Source of the DNA: SIG636 sp045592105
GTDB lineage: Bacteria > Bacillota > Clostridia > Oscillospirales > CAG-382
Reading direction: 5' to 3'
Length of the DNA: 64,000 bases
NCBI GenBank assembly: GCA_045592105.1
Contig: JAZNUB010000066.1
Coordinates: forward strand, 1 to 64,000
The notes below the pieces were generated by a model, which was not told the DNA's origin, ran no database searches, and saw nothing but the letters and a program-made list of their open reading frames with translations. Position 1 is the first letter of the stretch; each line of letters opens with the position of its first letter. This document shows, piece after piece, positions 15,765 to 24,594 of this stretch. The position numbers and the translations under genes are program-made.

Positions 15765-17540
15765 CTAATTTACACTAATATATCTGTTTTTCTTCTTGTA
15801 ATCATCAAGCTTAAGCTCCCAAACGGTATTGCCGTCTGCGTCTTCATGCACCTTGTCAAAGCCAAAAGTGCCGTATAGCTCTTTAACCATTCCGTTCTTT
15901 GCAGTAGGATAATAGTACCCTTTGATAGTATCAATGCCACGCTCTAAACACTTTTCAACAAGCGTATCAAGCATCGCAAACTCCATATCACGCTTTAAAA
16001 CGCGGCAGGACATTATCCAAAGGTCTATATGCAAGCATCGTTCTTCAATTTTGCCGATAACAACGGACACAACTCCGTTATCGCCAAACTTATCCGTTAG
16101 CTTTCCATATAAATCAATGTATTCGTCGCTTTCGGCAACGTTTGTAATCTCTTCGGCAGTATATCTGCGAGTGGTTACATTGAACTGATTACTTTTGTTG
16201 GTTAATTGTGCTATTCGCTGAATATACACAGGCGCAAAAGCACATATCTCCGCTTTCATTTGAAGGCTGTTAAGATAGTCTCCATAATCAGCAAAAGTAA
16301 GCATCTCCTGTTCGCGCATTGCGTTCGCCTTATACATCTCGTTGCGCTTTAGGTCGTCCTCAGATAGTGCCGTAACCTCAAAGAAGCCGCTTCTGTCAAT
16401 AACCTGAATATACTTATCAACACTTTCCATTGGCGGAACAGAAACAGGAAGCGATTTACCAACTATCTCGCGCTCAACAGGATTATCGTCCGCAAACACA
16501 ATTGCATCAGACATTATGTTAAGTTCCTTTGCTGTTGCGGCTATGTTATAGTTCTTTGGCTCCCAGTTAGCCTTAATCACCAAAAAGTCATCAGGCTTCA
16601 AAACGCTATCGGGGTGATTTAAGCCTGCAATAGCGTTTTTATAGTCGTTTTTAGAGCAAACTGTTAGCATAACGCCTATATCTTTGTATTTCTTAATATA
16701 CTGCTGAAACTCTTGATAAGCCTGCGCGGTTGGCGTTTCGCTTCCAAGCTCCAAACCGTCAACACCGTCATCACCAACAATACCACCCCACAAGGTGTTA
16801 TCTAAATCCAACGCAAGAGCTTTTTTGTTCTTTCCGTAGATGGATTTGATTATGTTTGCAAGATTATGCGACAAATACGGTATCGCGTTCAAAGCCATGG
16901 CGTATTTATACATATACCAGCAGGACAAATCATGCCATTTATCAAGCCCAAAGCAAGCAGAAACGTAATTTACGTCATTAATAAAAAATGATTTGTGCTG
17001 CATTGCGTATTCAGAAACGAACAAATTCATTTGCTGAACAAAATAGCTTTCCCCGTGTATATCAGCAATATCACGGTTACCAAGTATTCGGTATACCGGT
17101 AGCTCGAAATTATTTTGTATTATAGTGCAATGATAAGTGTCCTCAAGCTTTTGCCACATTCCGCGGAAATGTTCCTTAGCAGAAGCAAAGCAAGCATCAA
17201 CTCTATCCGCGCTATCGATAATCTTTGGTAAAAATCTCTCAAGATTACGAGTGGTGGTATGGATATATATTATATCCGGAGAAAAGCTTACAAGCTCGGC
17301 GTTATCAAACATTGCATCCTGCCAATACTGTGCATATTCCGATTGGTAAAAAACAGGCTCTATGCCGTTATCAAGCAAAAACAGCTCTGTAATGTCAACT
17401 ATATCATTAGTTGTGGACCCACCTAAAACGGCTATACGCTTTTTAATTCGAGTGGATCCATCGGCAAGCAAAGCCTTTTTAATTTTTCGTTTAAGCTTTA
17501 AAATTTCTGCCGCATCAAACGGATAAGACAATAATGACAT
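15765..17540 (-). CDS. FkbH-like HAD-IIIC protein (predicted acyl/glyceryl loading of ACP)
   Basis: 591 residues in three parts. There is an N-terminal SGNH-like region (VLGGSTTND at 38-46), a HAD core with D245-L-D247-N-T-L-W-G-G-I-V-G-D-D, then CSKND (Cys295) and the VFADDNPVERE motif, and a C-terminal GNAT-like domain ending in GYYYPTAKNGMV. In characterised polyketide pathways, FkbH proteins take the three-carbon unit from 1,3-bisphosphoglycerate and load it on an ACP as a glyceryl thioester. The acyl carrier gene follows after 9 bases. No polyketide genes are present, so the glyceryl-type group is probably passed to the MBOAT protein of the operon. The chemical identity of the acyl group is inference. 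Confidence 0.9.
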   Translation of the reverse strand: MSLLSYPFDAAEILKLKRKIKKALLADGSTRIKKRIAVLGGSTTNDIVDITELFLLDNGIEPVFYQSEYAQYWQDAMFDNAELVSFSPDIIYIHTTTRNLERFLPKIIDSADRVDACFASAKEHFRGMWQKLEDTYHCTIIQNNFELPVYRILGNRDIADIHGESYFVQQMNLFVSEYAMQHKSFFINDVNYVSACFGLDKWHDLSCWYMYKYAMALNAIPYLSHNLANIIKSIYGKNKKALALDLDNTLWGGIVGDDGVDGLELGSETPTAQAYQEFQQYIKKYKDIGVMLTVCSKNDYKNAIAGLNHPDSVLKPDDFLVIKANWEPKNYNIAATAKELNIMSDAIVFADDNPVEREIVGKSLPVSVPPMESVDKYIQVIDRSGFFEVTALSEDDLKRNEMYKANAMREQEMLTFADYGDYLNSLQMKAEICAFAPVYIQRIAQLTNKSNQFNVTTRRYTAEEITNVAESDEYIDLYGKLTDKFGDNGVVSVVIGKIEERCLHIDLWIMSCRVLKRDMEFAMLDTLVEKCLERGIDTIKGYYYPTAKNGMVKELYGTFGFDKVHEDADGNTVWELKLDDYKKKNRYISVN

Positions 17541-17560
17541 AACTCTACACCTCTAATGTT

Positions 17561-18748
17561 TTAAGCTGCGGTTCGTAGCCTTTCGATATGCTTATAAACA
17601 ACGCCCGTTGCTGTAAATGCGGACATAGCAAACACAACATCGGTTGCACCAACATCCTTGCAAAACTTAACACCGTTTTTGTTGTAGTAACGCATATCAA
17701 CAATATAAATCTCGTCAAACGAAGCAAGCGTAAACGGTGCAAACGCGTTGCCGTAACTGTCTTTAAAAATAACAAGCTTTCTGCCCGTGTTGTTCTTTGT
17801 TTCCACCTTAACGTGGTACGTATCTCCGCAAATAAAAGCACCGGCATAGCTTTTTGTATCAAAAACTATACTGTTTTTTACAAAATTAGGCTTTGATAAA
17901 TCGTAGTTTCCTTGATTATAATAATAAGCCGTATACTCAGTTTGTGGCATGAATATCAAAAAATCCTCGGGGTTGTTTTTAATAACAGCCGCTTTCGAAA
18001 ACGTGTATGCCGAGCCTACAAACCCCGGTTTTACTATCTTTTGGTAGCTATCAAGCGATGGGAAGCTAACGTTTGCAACCTTTGCGAACTCTTCAGCCGC
18101 ATAGTATGCCGCCAAGGCACCCCAATGAAATTCCGTGCGAGGATAGATAGGCTCGTCCACGTGCTTCCAAAGCGCATTGTAAGTGTCAACTAAATGAACG
18201 TTAGCAGCGGTATTTGCTTTTAAATTATCATAATTCAGCTTGCCGCGCTCTATAAGGTTTGCATACTTTTCCGGCGCATAGTAACAGCTTGCATGAGGGG
18301 CAACAACCATATATACCTCGGCACTGTCGCCTAAGTCATTTTTAAAGTCGCCAACCATTCTGCAACAATTAGCACCGCTTTGCATACCGCCAAAATACTG
18401 CTCCATACCACGAGTACCCGAAATAAGAATACCGTTGGAGATAAAAACTTGGTCAGAGGGTACGCTAACGCCGCCGTTTCCGTTTTCCGTGCTGGTATCA
18501 CTAACAGGATCGGTAGATATTTCAAGCGAATCGTCAATAGAGCTGTCTATAGAATCCTCAGAAGACTGTTCATTGCTTACCTCTACATCTTCTGTGGAAA
18601 AACCATTGTTTATGGTGATATCTTCCGTAGACACATCAGTAGAGCTTTCTTCCAAGCTTTCATCTACCGGAGAATTAATACTTGAACAAGCAGAAAACAG
18701 CACGCAAAGCGTAAGCATCAAGGCAATATTGGATTTAAACCGTTTCAT
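17561..18748 (-). CDS. DHHW/AlgJ-AlgX-like SGNH lipoprotein, paralogue 1
   Basis: 395 residues. Lipoprotein signal with LFSAC, an acidic Ser/Thr/Asp/Glu linker (about 25-90), then an alginate-O-acetyltransferase-like SGNH domain. The motif around the catalytic acid and histidine reads R-T-E-F-H-W-G, and the nucleophile segment is FKDSYGNAFAPF. In AlgJ/AlgX and in paralogue 2 the acid is Asp (D-x-H); here it is Glu. It starts with a 4-base overlap with paralogue 2. Its job is probably extracellular acyl transfer after the MBOAT protein moves the group across the membrane. Confidence 0.85.
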   Translation of the reverse strand: MKRFKSNIALMLTLCVLFSACSSINSPVDESLEESSTDVSTEDITINNGFSTEDVEVSNEQSSEDSIDSSIDDSLEISTDPVSDTSTENGNGGVSVPSDQVFISNGILISGTRGMEQYFGGMQSGANCCRMVGDFKNDLGDSAEVYMVVAPHASCYYAPEKYANLIERGKLNYDNLKANTAANVHLVDTYNALWKHVDEPIYPRTEFHWGALAAYYAAEEFAKVANVSFPSLDSYQKIVKPGFVGSAYTFSKAAVIKNNPEDFLIFMPQTEYTAYYYNQGNYDLSKPNFVKNSIVFDTKSYAGAFICGDTYHVKVETKNNTGRKLVIFKDSYGNAFAPFTLASFDEIYIVDMRYYNKNGVKFCKDVGATDVVFAMSAFTATGVVYKHIERLRTAA

Positions 18749-19929
18749 TGCCTCGTCCTCATAGAATTTATTTTTTTAGCGTGGCCGCAAGCGGAGGATG
18801 AACTAAGTGCAAAAATAACATCGGTTGCACCAACCTCTTTACAGAAGCTAATAGAGTTTCCTGTGTAGAATCTAAAATCAACAACATAAATAGTTTCGTA
18901 CATAGAAACAAGAAGCGGGGCAAAGCAGTTACCAAAGCTGTCCTTATAAACAACGGCGGTTCTACCATTCTTGGTGCCTGTGGTAATCTTAGCAAGTCTA
19001 TTATCGCCCCCCAAGAAGGTCATATACCAGGAAGCCGCATGGTTTACGGTTAAATAGCAGGTAGGTCTTTCTGCCATAAGATTTTTACCTGTTTCCACGT
19101 CGTAATATTCTACGTTATAGGGTTCGTTGTACTCAAACCAGAAGAATTCATCAGGGTTGTCCTTTAACACTTTAGGAGAGCCTAATTTGCTGTAATAATA
19201 ACCGTAGAAGCCTTGAGGAGAGCCATCTTCATTATACTTACCCTGTTTTGTATAAGAACCACTATCAAGCGTTTTAAAAGGCAAGCCCGATATCTTAGAA
19301 AACTCTTCTGCCGCATAGTACGCGCCAAGCTGTGTCCAATGGAAGTCCGTGCGGAAATAAATCTGCTCGTTCCAATGCTTATAAAGCGCATCGTAAACGT
19401 TTACAGAGGTAACGCCCGTACCTTCAAACTTTTCATCAAGATAGTCAAGCTTGTCCTCTTGGTTGCCGCCATACTTTTCATAAAAATCAACGCCGTCTCT
19501 AACGTAATTTCTAAGGTAAATGGAGTTGGAAGTGGGAACAACCATAGAATACACGTCAACGTCTGCGCCCAAATCCTTTTTATACTGTGAAATAACCTGG
19601 CTGTAATAATTAAAGCTTTCATAAGTGCCACCAAAAACGTCCATACAACGGTCGCCAAGCAACAAAATATTATTATAGTTATTAAACGCTTCGCCCTTAT
19701 CTGCTACATCATCAAACTTAGAGCTTTCGTCAGGCGTAGAGCTTAAAGAGCTTTCCTCTACAGAAACATCATCAGTAGAAACGGAAGGCGTTGTAGATGA
19801 ATCGTCCTTATCGTCAGAAGCGTAATCGGGTACGAAAGAGGATTGATCATCGTATTGAATGTTTGTACAAGCTGTGAGAACGCTGAATACCAATGTTATT
19901 ATTAAAACTGTTGCTAAAAATTTCTTCAT
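18745..19929 (-). CDS. DHHW/AlgJ-AlgX-like SGNH lipoprotein, paralogue 2
   Basis: 394 residues with the same design as paralogue 1: lipobox VLTAC, acidic Ser-rich linker (about 30-80), then the SGNH-like domain. The catalytic motif is canonical, R-T-D-F-H-W-T, and the serine motif is YKDSFGNCFAPL. A VYSMVVPTSNSIYL segment near the start of the domain matches the family. The tandem arrangement with a 4-base overlap implies duplication followed by divergence, perhaps two acceptor substrates or two steps. It lies 44 bases after the small membrane protein gene at 19974. Confidence 0.87.
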   Translation of the reverse strand: MKKFLATVLIITLVFSVLTACTNIQYDDQSSFVPDYASDDKDDSSTTPSVSTDDVSVEESSLSSTPDESSKFDDVADKGEAFNNYNNILLLGDRCMDVFGGTYESFNYYSQVISQYKKDLGADVDVYSMVVPTSNSIYLRNYVRDGVDFYEKYGGNQEDKLDYLDEKFEGTGVTSVNVYDALYKHWNEQIYFRTDFHWTQLGAYYAAEEFSKISGLPFKTLDSGSYTKQGKYNEDGSPQGFYGYYYSKLGSPKVLKDNPDEFFWFEYNEPYNVEYYDVETGKNLMAERPTCYLTVNHAASWYMTFLGGDNRLAKITTGTKNGRTAVVYKDSFGNCFAPLLVSMYETIYVVDFRFYTGNSISFCKEVGATDVIFALSSSSACGHAKKINSMRTRQ

Positions 19930-19973
19930 TTCAATTTTTACGGGTTACCGTATTCCTTTCATTTAATCATTTT

Positions 19974-20330
19974 TTATCCGGGATAATCTTCAAAAGAAAA
20001 CTCTTCTTCGCTTTCAGGGCGAGAGTCTTGAGCGCCCTCTTGCACGTTAGCACCCTGCAAATCGGTTTGTATGCCAAAGAAGGTTTTAATTTCAGAAACT
20101 AACTCTCTAAACTTGGAACGATACGGAATAGAATCTGTATACCAATCCGAAATCTGCTCGGTATACTTACCTTCCAAGTATGCTTCCGTGCTAAAGCGAG
20201 GAAAATAAGTTATCATTCTGTTCTCCCCCTCTGCAACACCATAGGTTCTGGGGAAGAATGACATAAAACCTATAAACAACGCAAACAAAAGCACAACGCA
20301 AAGTATGTTTATTAAATAAAATTTTTTCAT
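19974..20330 (-). CDS. Small membrane protein resembling the N-terminal part of DHHW proteins
   Basis: 118 residues: one N-terminal membrane helix (about 5-25) followed by ENRMITYFPRFS and EQISDWYTDSIPYRSKFREL. In many full-length DHHW/AlgX-like proteins a similar block (membrane helix, E-N-R, F-P, then an aromatic segment ending in P-x-R) precedes the SGNH domain. Here that block is a separate gene, and the following two lipoproteins lack it. The protein ends with an acidic tail rather than running into a broken frame, so it is probably a natural split rather than a frameshift. It may anchor the lipoproteins to the MBOAT protein, 11 bases upstream. Confidence 0.75.
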   Translation of the reverse strand: MKKFYLINILCVVLLFALFIGFMSFFPRTYGVAEGENRMITYFPRFSTEAYLEGKYTEQISDWYTDSIPYRSKFRELVSEIKTFFGIQTDLQGANVQEGAQDSRPESEEEFSFEDYPG

Positions 20331-20341
20331 CGTTTCCCTCC

Positions 20342-21775
20342 TTAAAACCTAAAATACAAAAATGGGTTGTTGGATGAATCCGTTAGCATAACTATGCACA
20401 AAAGCAAAAGCACAACGTTTGAAACACATGTTAAGCAAACGGCAACAGCTTCTTTCTGTTTTGTTTCGTAAAACCACTTTTTAACCTTAGGCAGTATCGG
20501 AAAGCTAATAACAGCAGAAACAACTATCAAGAAAATATAATTAATAATTGTTGATTTTGCCATTGGGTCAATAAAATCATTACCACTAACAAAGATTATA
20601 TTCTTAAAGAAGCTAAGCAAATCCTTTAAGTCTTCAAAATAGAATATGGCAAAGCCTATAACCACAACAATCAGCGAATAGATATGAGATAGTACGCTTG
20701 GGATTTTTTTCATCCTCTTCTTGCCGATAAGCATTTCTATAAGAATAAAAACGCCAAAGTATAAGCCCCAAATTATAAAATTCCAAGATGCGCCGTGCCA
20801 AAAGCCTGTGCAAAACCATACCAAAAACAGGCTTAAATACTTCCTGCGTTTGCCAAAGATGGGTACATAAAGCAAATAGTCACGGAAGAACGAGCCAAGT
20901 GATATGTGCCAGCGCTGCCAAAACTCTGATATGTTTTTACTAACGAACGGATGCTTAAAGTTTTCGTCAAAATGAAAGCCAAAAATCCTACCAATGCCGA
21001 TAGCCATATCGGAATAGCCTGAAAAGTCAAAGTACACGTAAAGCGCATAGCATATAACGCCAACAACCGTACCGACATAGCTTTGGCTTGCCAACACGTC
21101 TTTTGGCAGGTGTTCTATCGTTGCGTAATCCCCTAAAAGATTAGTTACAACAGTAAACAAGTTGTTTGCTATAACAACCTTTTTTGCTAATCCAACAATA
21201 AACCGTGTTGCGCCCTCGCTAACGTCCTTAATCGTCGTTTTACGGTTAGAAATTTCTTTCTCTATCGTGGAATACCTAACGATAGGGCCTGCAACAAGCT
21301 GAGGGAACAATGAAATATATAAAAGCAACTTAAAAAAGCTCTTTTGCACATCCACCTTTTCCCAATAACAATCTATAACATAAGACATTATCTGGAAAGT
21401 AAAAAAGCTTATGCCTATAGGTAACCTTATGTTTGGCAAAGGGATAGACGCATTAAATAAGGCATTTATATTTTCAACAAAGAAATCAGTATACTTAAAT
21501 ACAAAAAGAAGCCCTATATTAAAAACAATCGCCAGCACTATAGATAGCTTGGCAACGCCAGTATTGCGCTTTTTATCAATTATCAAGCCTGCAATATAGT
21601 TAACCGCCGTTGAAAGAAGAAGCAACAAAACATAAGCAGGCTCTCCCCAAGCGTAAAAAAGAATAGAAAATACAATCAAAACCGCGTTTTTCACCCACAG
21701 CTTTGGTATGGCAAAATAGCACACAAAGCACAAAGCTAAAAAAACAAATATAAAAAACAAATCAGAAAAAACCAT
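20342..21775 (-). CDS. MBOAT family O-acyltransferase (AlgI/DltB-like)
   Basis: 477-residue polytopic membrane protein. The catalytic histidine lies in FWHGASWNFIIWG, with the preceding FWQRWHISLGSFFRDYLLYVP signature of bacterial MBOATs and FDFSGYSDMAIGIGRI. Members move acyl groups from a cytoplasmic donor to the outside for polymer O-acylation (AlgI: acetyl; DltB: D-alanyl from DltC). As first gene of the operon it starts at 21775 behind a strong promoter. The encoded carrier and FkbH proteins suggest a DltB-like carrier-dependent mechanism. Confidence 0.93.
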   Translation of the reverse strand: MVFSDLFFIFVFLALCFVCYFAIPKLWVKNAVLIVFSILFYAWGEPAYVLLLLLSTAVNYIAGLIIDKKRNTGVAKLSIVLAIVFNIGLLFVFKYTDFFVENINALFNASIPLPNIRLPIGISFFTFQIMSYVIDCYWEKVDVQKSFFKLLLYISLFPQLVAGPIVRYSTIEKEISNRKTTIKDVSEGATRFIVGLAKKVVIANNLFTVVTNLLGDYATIEHLPKDVLASQSYVGTVVGVICYALYVYFDFSGYSDMAIGIGRIFGFHFDENFKHPFVSKNISEFWQRWHISLGSFFRDYLLYVPIFGKRRKYLSLFLVWFCTGFWHGASWNFIIWGLYFGVFILIEMLIGKKRMKKIPSVLSHIYSLIVVVIGFAIFYFEDLKDLLSFFKNIIFVSGNDFIDPMAKSTIINYIFLIVVSAVISFPILPKVKKWFYETKQKEAVAVCLTCVSNVVLLLLCIVMLTDSSNNPFLYFRF

Positions 21776-21820
21776 AAATACCTCTATCTAAACATAATAT
21801 TTCCAATAAAAACCTAAAAT

Positions 21821-21849
21821 ATTATATATCATTTAAGAGAATAAGTCAA
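21821..21849 (-). promoter_or_regulatory. Promoter of the MBOAT/FkbH operon
   Basis: On the minus strand TTGACT (21849-21844), a 17-base spacer and TATAAT (21826-21821) precede the MBOAT gene, with about 40 bases of leader. Confidence 0.85.
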
Positions 21850-21881
21850 CACCATTTACCTTTATTAACTACATCTTAACG

Positions 21882-21913
21882 CAAAAAAGTGGCTACCTAA
21901 TAGGCAGCCACTA
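21882..21913 (-). terminator. Rho-independent terminator of the dockerin amidase gene
   Basis: Ten-base-pair stem (21888-21897 with 21903-21912, one G-U pair), 5-base loop, followed on the minus strand by six T residues. It lies about 35 bases past the stop of the gene at 21947. Confidence 0.85.
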
Positions 21914-21946
21914 ATCAGTAATTTTATATTAAATTATGCTTGTTTA

Positions 21947-23698
21947 TTAGTTGGAAAGAGCAGCACACAATGCAATATAGTCAAGGCTGGAGTTTACATC
22001 GTCACAGTTGAAGTCAACTGCGATGGCGAATGCACCTTCAAGAATAGTGTCGCCCTTAATAACCTTCTTCTGAACTACATAGTCAGCAGCGGAAACACTA
22101 CCGTCACCATTAATGTCACCACTAACAACAAGATCGTAGCTAATGCTTACGTTGCCGTTTACAACAACGTTTACTGTGCATCCTGTGGATACAAGGTCAG
22201 TATCTGCTAATTCTGTGCCGTCTGCCTTGTATATACGAAGGAAGTCTTTATCTTGATCAAACATTGCCAACGCAGAAGAAACAGTTGTGTTTTTCTTCAT
22301 ACCGCGGAAAGTGTTGGTGTCTTTAAGCTTTTCAAGCTCGGGCTTGGTGGTAGTTATATCATCGGGAGTACCGCCATTTACAAGTATATAACCTGTTCCG
22401 CGAATAGTGTTCTTATCAATATAAATACCGCACAAGTCAATTCTATCACCAACAGCAATCTTCTTTGCGTATTCATATCCCTCAGTTGCGCTGTGAATTA
22501 TAAACATAATATTATTGCCGCTGATGTTTATTGTTTTAGCAACGCCCTCTTCAAAAATAGTAGAAACCGTATAGCTACCATCAGGATTAGGCGCTAACAT
22601 AGCTGCACGCCAATACTGCAACGTCATACTTGTTGTAAAGCCTTTTGTAATAATAGAACTCTTATAATCAACAACAGAACCGTTTATTGAAGTAATCGGA
22701 ATATACTGCTTATTTTGCGGATACGCAACCCACGGGCCAACCATAACTATTGCAGTAGCTTCGGCAGTATTCTTTTCGCCCACAGATGTAACTGTTATCT
22801 TGTAGTATTTGCCTGTAGCCTGTGCAGGAATCGTAAAGCTTGTGCCTGTAGTAGAAGTTTCAGCAACGATAATTTTTGCAGGTGTGCTGCTCATTTCGCC
22901 TTCAAAGCTTTCAACCTTGTATTTGTAAGAAAGAGCGTGTGTAACTGCGCCCCAATTAACCGTAAGCGCTTGATTGTGTGCAACAACGCTTTCAGTGGAA
23001 ATAGTAGGAGCAACAACGGTTTTATCAGGAGTTACGGATTTGCCAACCATTGCAAGCATACCGTTTGCTATAGCTTTTGCGTTGGCGTCAAAATACTGGT
23101 CAAAAATTATAGAGTCTTGATTACCGGGAGAATCCATAAAGCCAACCTCGATCAAAGCGCCGGACATTACCGTTTCTCTGATAACTTTGAAATTCGCACT
23201 TTTAACACCGCGGTTTACCCAACAGCCAATGGCAATAACATTGTTTTGAATGTGGGTAGCAAGCTTTGCACTGGTAGAAGAGGCAGACAGGCTGGAGTGA
23301 TAATAAGTTTCAACGCCCTTGCCGCCGCCTGCGTTTCTGTGTATAGAAAGGAAGTATGTAAAGCTACCGCTGTTTGCTATATAAACCTTAGAATCCATAG
23401 ATTGAGTGATATCAGTTACTCTTGTAAGTGCACAAGAGGAGCCGGACTGGTCAATAAGCTTTGCAACTGCTATCGAAAGCCTCAAAACGTCGTCAGCTTC
23501 ATGTCTGGAACCGTTAACTGCACCCGGGTCAGCACCGCCGTGGCCGGGGTCGATAATGAACGTAGCACTGTTTCTGGTACCACCGTTGTAATTAAGCGCA
23601 GCCTCAACGTCTGTAAACAATGCATCATTTGGAATAATGATTGCTAAAGACAGTATAAAGCATAAAGAAAGAACTAAACTTGTAATTCTTTTGGACAT
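21947..23698 (-). CDS. Secreted N-acetylmuramoyl-L-alanine amidase with C-terminal dockerin-like module
   Basis: 583 residues. Signal peptide to about residue 34, then an Amidase_3 domain: DPGHGGADPGAV (zinc His), SRHEADDVL (zinc Glu), SIHRN (zinc His) and the catalytic Glu in LIEVGFMDSPG. A fibronectin-III-like domain (about 245-330) and a further beta domain follow. The C-terminus has a dockerin-type EF-hand, SGDINGDGSVSAADYVVQKK, and a degenerate second half (DFNCDDVNSSLDYIAL). I use the ATG at 23698, which has AAAGGAG at good spacing and opens the signal peptide; the longer frame lacks these. The dockerin would tether the amidase to a cohesin-bearing surface protein not in this window. 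Confidence 0.88.
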   Translation of the reverse strand: MSKRITSLVLSLCFILSLAIIIPNDALFTDVEAALNYNGGTRNSATFIIDPGHGGADPGAVNGSRHEADDVLRLSIAVAKLIDQSGSSCALTRVTDITQSMDSKVYIANSGSFTYFLSIHRNAGGGKGVETYYHSSLSASSTSAKLATHIQNNVIAIGCWVNRGVKSANFKVIRETVMSGALIEVGFMDSPGNQDSIIFDQYFDANAKAIANGMLAMVGKSVTPDKTVVAPTISTESVVAHNQALTVNWGAVTHALSYKYKVESFEGEMSSTPAKIIVAETSTTGTSFTIPAQATGKYYKITVTSVGEKNTAEATAIVMVGPWVAYPQNKQYIPITSINGSVVDYKSSIITKGFTTSMTLQYWRAAMLAPNPDGSYTVSTIFEEGVAKTINISGNNIMFIIHSATEGYEYAKKIAVGDRIDLCGIYIDKNTIRGTGYILVNGGTPDDITTTKPELEKLKDTNTFRGMKKNTTVSSALAMFDQDKDFLRIYKADGTELADTDLVSTGCTVNVVVNGNVSISYDLVVSGDINGDGSVSAADYVVQKKVIKGDTILEGAFAIAVDFNCDDVNSSLDYIALCAALSN

Positions 23699-23743
23699 AA
23701 TATGTCTCCTTTCAAAATATAATAGCCAACCTTTTACAACAAC

Positions 23744-23773
23744 ATTATATATCCAATATTTAGTTCGTGTCAA
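23744..23773 (-). promoter_or_regulatory. Promoter of the dockerin amidase gene
   Basis: Minus strand TTGACA (23773-23768), 18-base spacer, TATAAT (23749-23744). A second TTGACA (23780-23775) lies just upstream. The -35 region is part of a 28-bp sequence repeated in front of the next gene upstream. Confidence 0.75.
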
Positions 23774-23793
23774 TTGTCAAGAAAGTAGAAAAA
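23766..23793. repeat. 28-bp promoter-associated repeat, copy A
   Basis: Identical over 28 bases to 24587-24614 and similar for about 30 bases more on the upstream side (GTAATTTGT, CAA, TTT and ACAGC in the same order). It covers the -35 box of the amidase promoter. Confidence 0.85.
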
Positions 23794-23866
23794 AAGGCGA
23801 GTAATTTGTGCAAATTTACAGCCAACAAAGTGTGCTTAATAACAAATGTTGAAAAATATCATAAAA

Positions 23867-24505
23867 TTATGCATTTTTGAATTTCAAAGACAAATAATCA
23901 GTTTTGTCTCTGTCTGATATGCCACACTCAAGCATGAAATGGAGGTATTTTATGTGTAGTGCTCTGTTTCTGCAAAGGAGCATATATTTAGTAGATAAGC
24001 CTAAATCAACCTCATATCCGCCAAGTTGGTTGGAATAAATAAGCTCTTCATCAAAAGCAAACTCATCTTTAGCAAATGCATCCCAAGTTTTTTGGTTTTC
24101 CAAAAGCTTGTTTTGCAGATTTTCGTCCTGCATATCCTTAAAAAGCTCGGTTATTGCATAGTCAATTTCTTCTTTCCATATCCTTGTGCCGTTCTTTATC
24201 TCCTCGCTCAATTCCTGATAATCTGCATCTAAATCAATCAGCTTATCCACGGGATTGTTTTTTATAAAATCGATATACTCAGCATCAGCGTATCCGTATG
24301 GGTCCAACATAAAATCCGTTAAATTTGTAATGATATTGTTAGGCGTTTCAGAAACCTCTTGAAAAGAAGTACTGTCTTCGAAAGAGGTGTTTTCTATATC
24401 TTGAGATTTCTGGCTATCGTTACCCTCGTTAATCAACTGATTATTGCACCCATAAAAGTTTAAAACTACGCATATAATCGCAACGCATATTAAAAGCTTC
24501 TTCAT
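23867..24505 (-). CDS. LprI/DUF1311-like lipoprotein
   Basis: 212 residues with lipobox FYGC. The C-terminal 90 residues follow the lysozyme-inhibitor LprI (DUF1311) pattern: a helical segment, NQKTWDAF with the conserved Q-x-x-W, a GG in the following turn, and CRNRALHIKYL near the end. In Mycobacterium, LprI inhibits lysozyme, but many DUF1311 proteins are uncharacterised. The start at 24505 has GGAGG at ideal spacing and begins the signal peptide. It has its own promoter sharing a 28-bp element with the amidase, suggesting co-regulation of two wall-related proteins. Confidence 0.75.
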   Translation of the reverse strand: MKKLLICVAIICVVLNFYGCNNQLINEGNDSQKSQDIENTSFEDSTSFQEVSETPNNIITNLTDFMLDPYGYADAEYIDFIKNNPVDKLIDLDADYQELSEEIKNGTRIWKEEIDYAITELFKDMQDENLQNKLLENQKTWDAFAKDEFAFDEELIYSNQLGGYEVDLGLSTKYMLLCRNRALHIKYLHFMLECGISDRDKTDYLSLKFKNA

Positions 24506-24566
24506 AACAACCTCCAAAATCATCAAAAAATTACACATCTTGTACCATTTTTCGTTATTACTATAT

Positions 24567-24594
24567 AGTATACTCAAAATTCAATCCGTGTCAA
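24567..24594 (-). promoter_or_regulatory. Promoter of the LprI-like lipoprotein gene
   Basis: Minus strand TTGACA (24594-24589) lies in the repeated 28-bp element; a -10-like TATACT is at 24572-24567 with a 16-base spacer (TACTAT at 18 is an alternative). Confidence 0.6.

Noticed and set aside
15519..17540. FkbH plus ACP taken as part of a polyketide cluster
   Set aside because: No ketosynthase, acyltransferase or other polyketide gene in or near the operon; MBOAT and DHHW partners fit envelope acylation.
19929..19974. Frameshift between the 118-residue protein and DHHW paralogue 2
   Set aside because: Paralogue 2 has its own ribosome region, signal peptide and lipobox, and the small protein ends in an acidic tail, so they are best read as two genes.
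22715..23647. Long plus-strand open frame (310 codons) opposite the dockerin amidase
   Set aside because: Antisense shadow of a well-supported gene; composition is rich in Cys, Asn and Arg, with no ribosome site or known motif.
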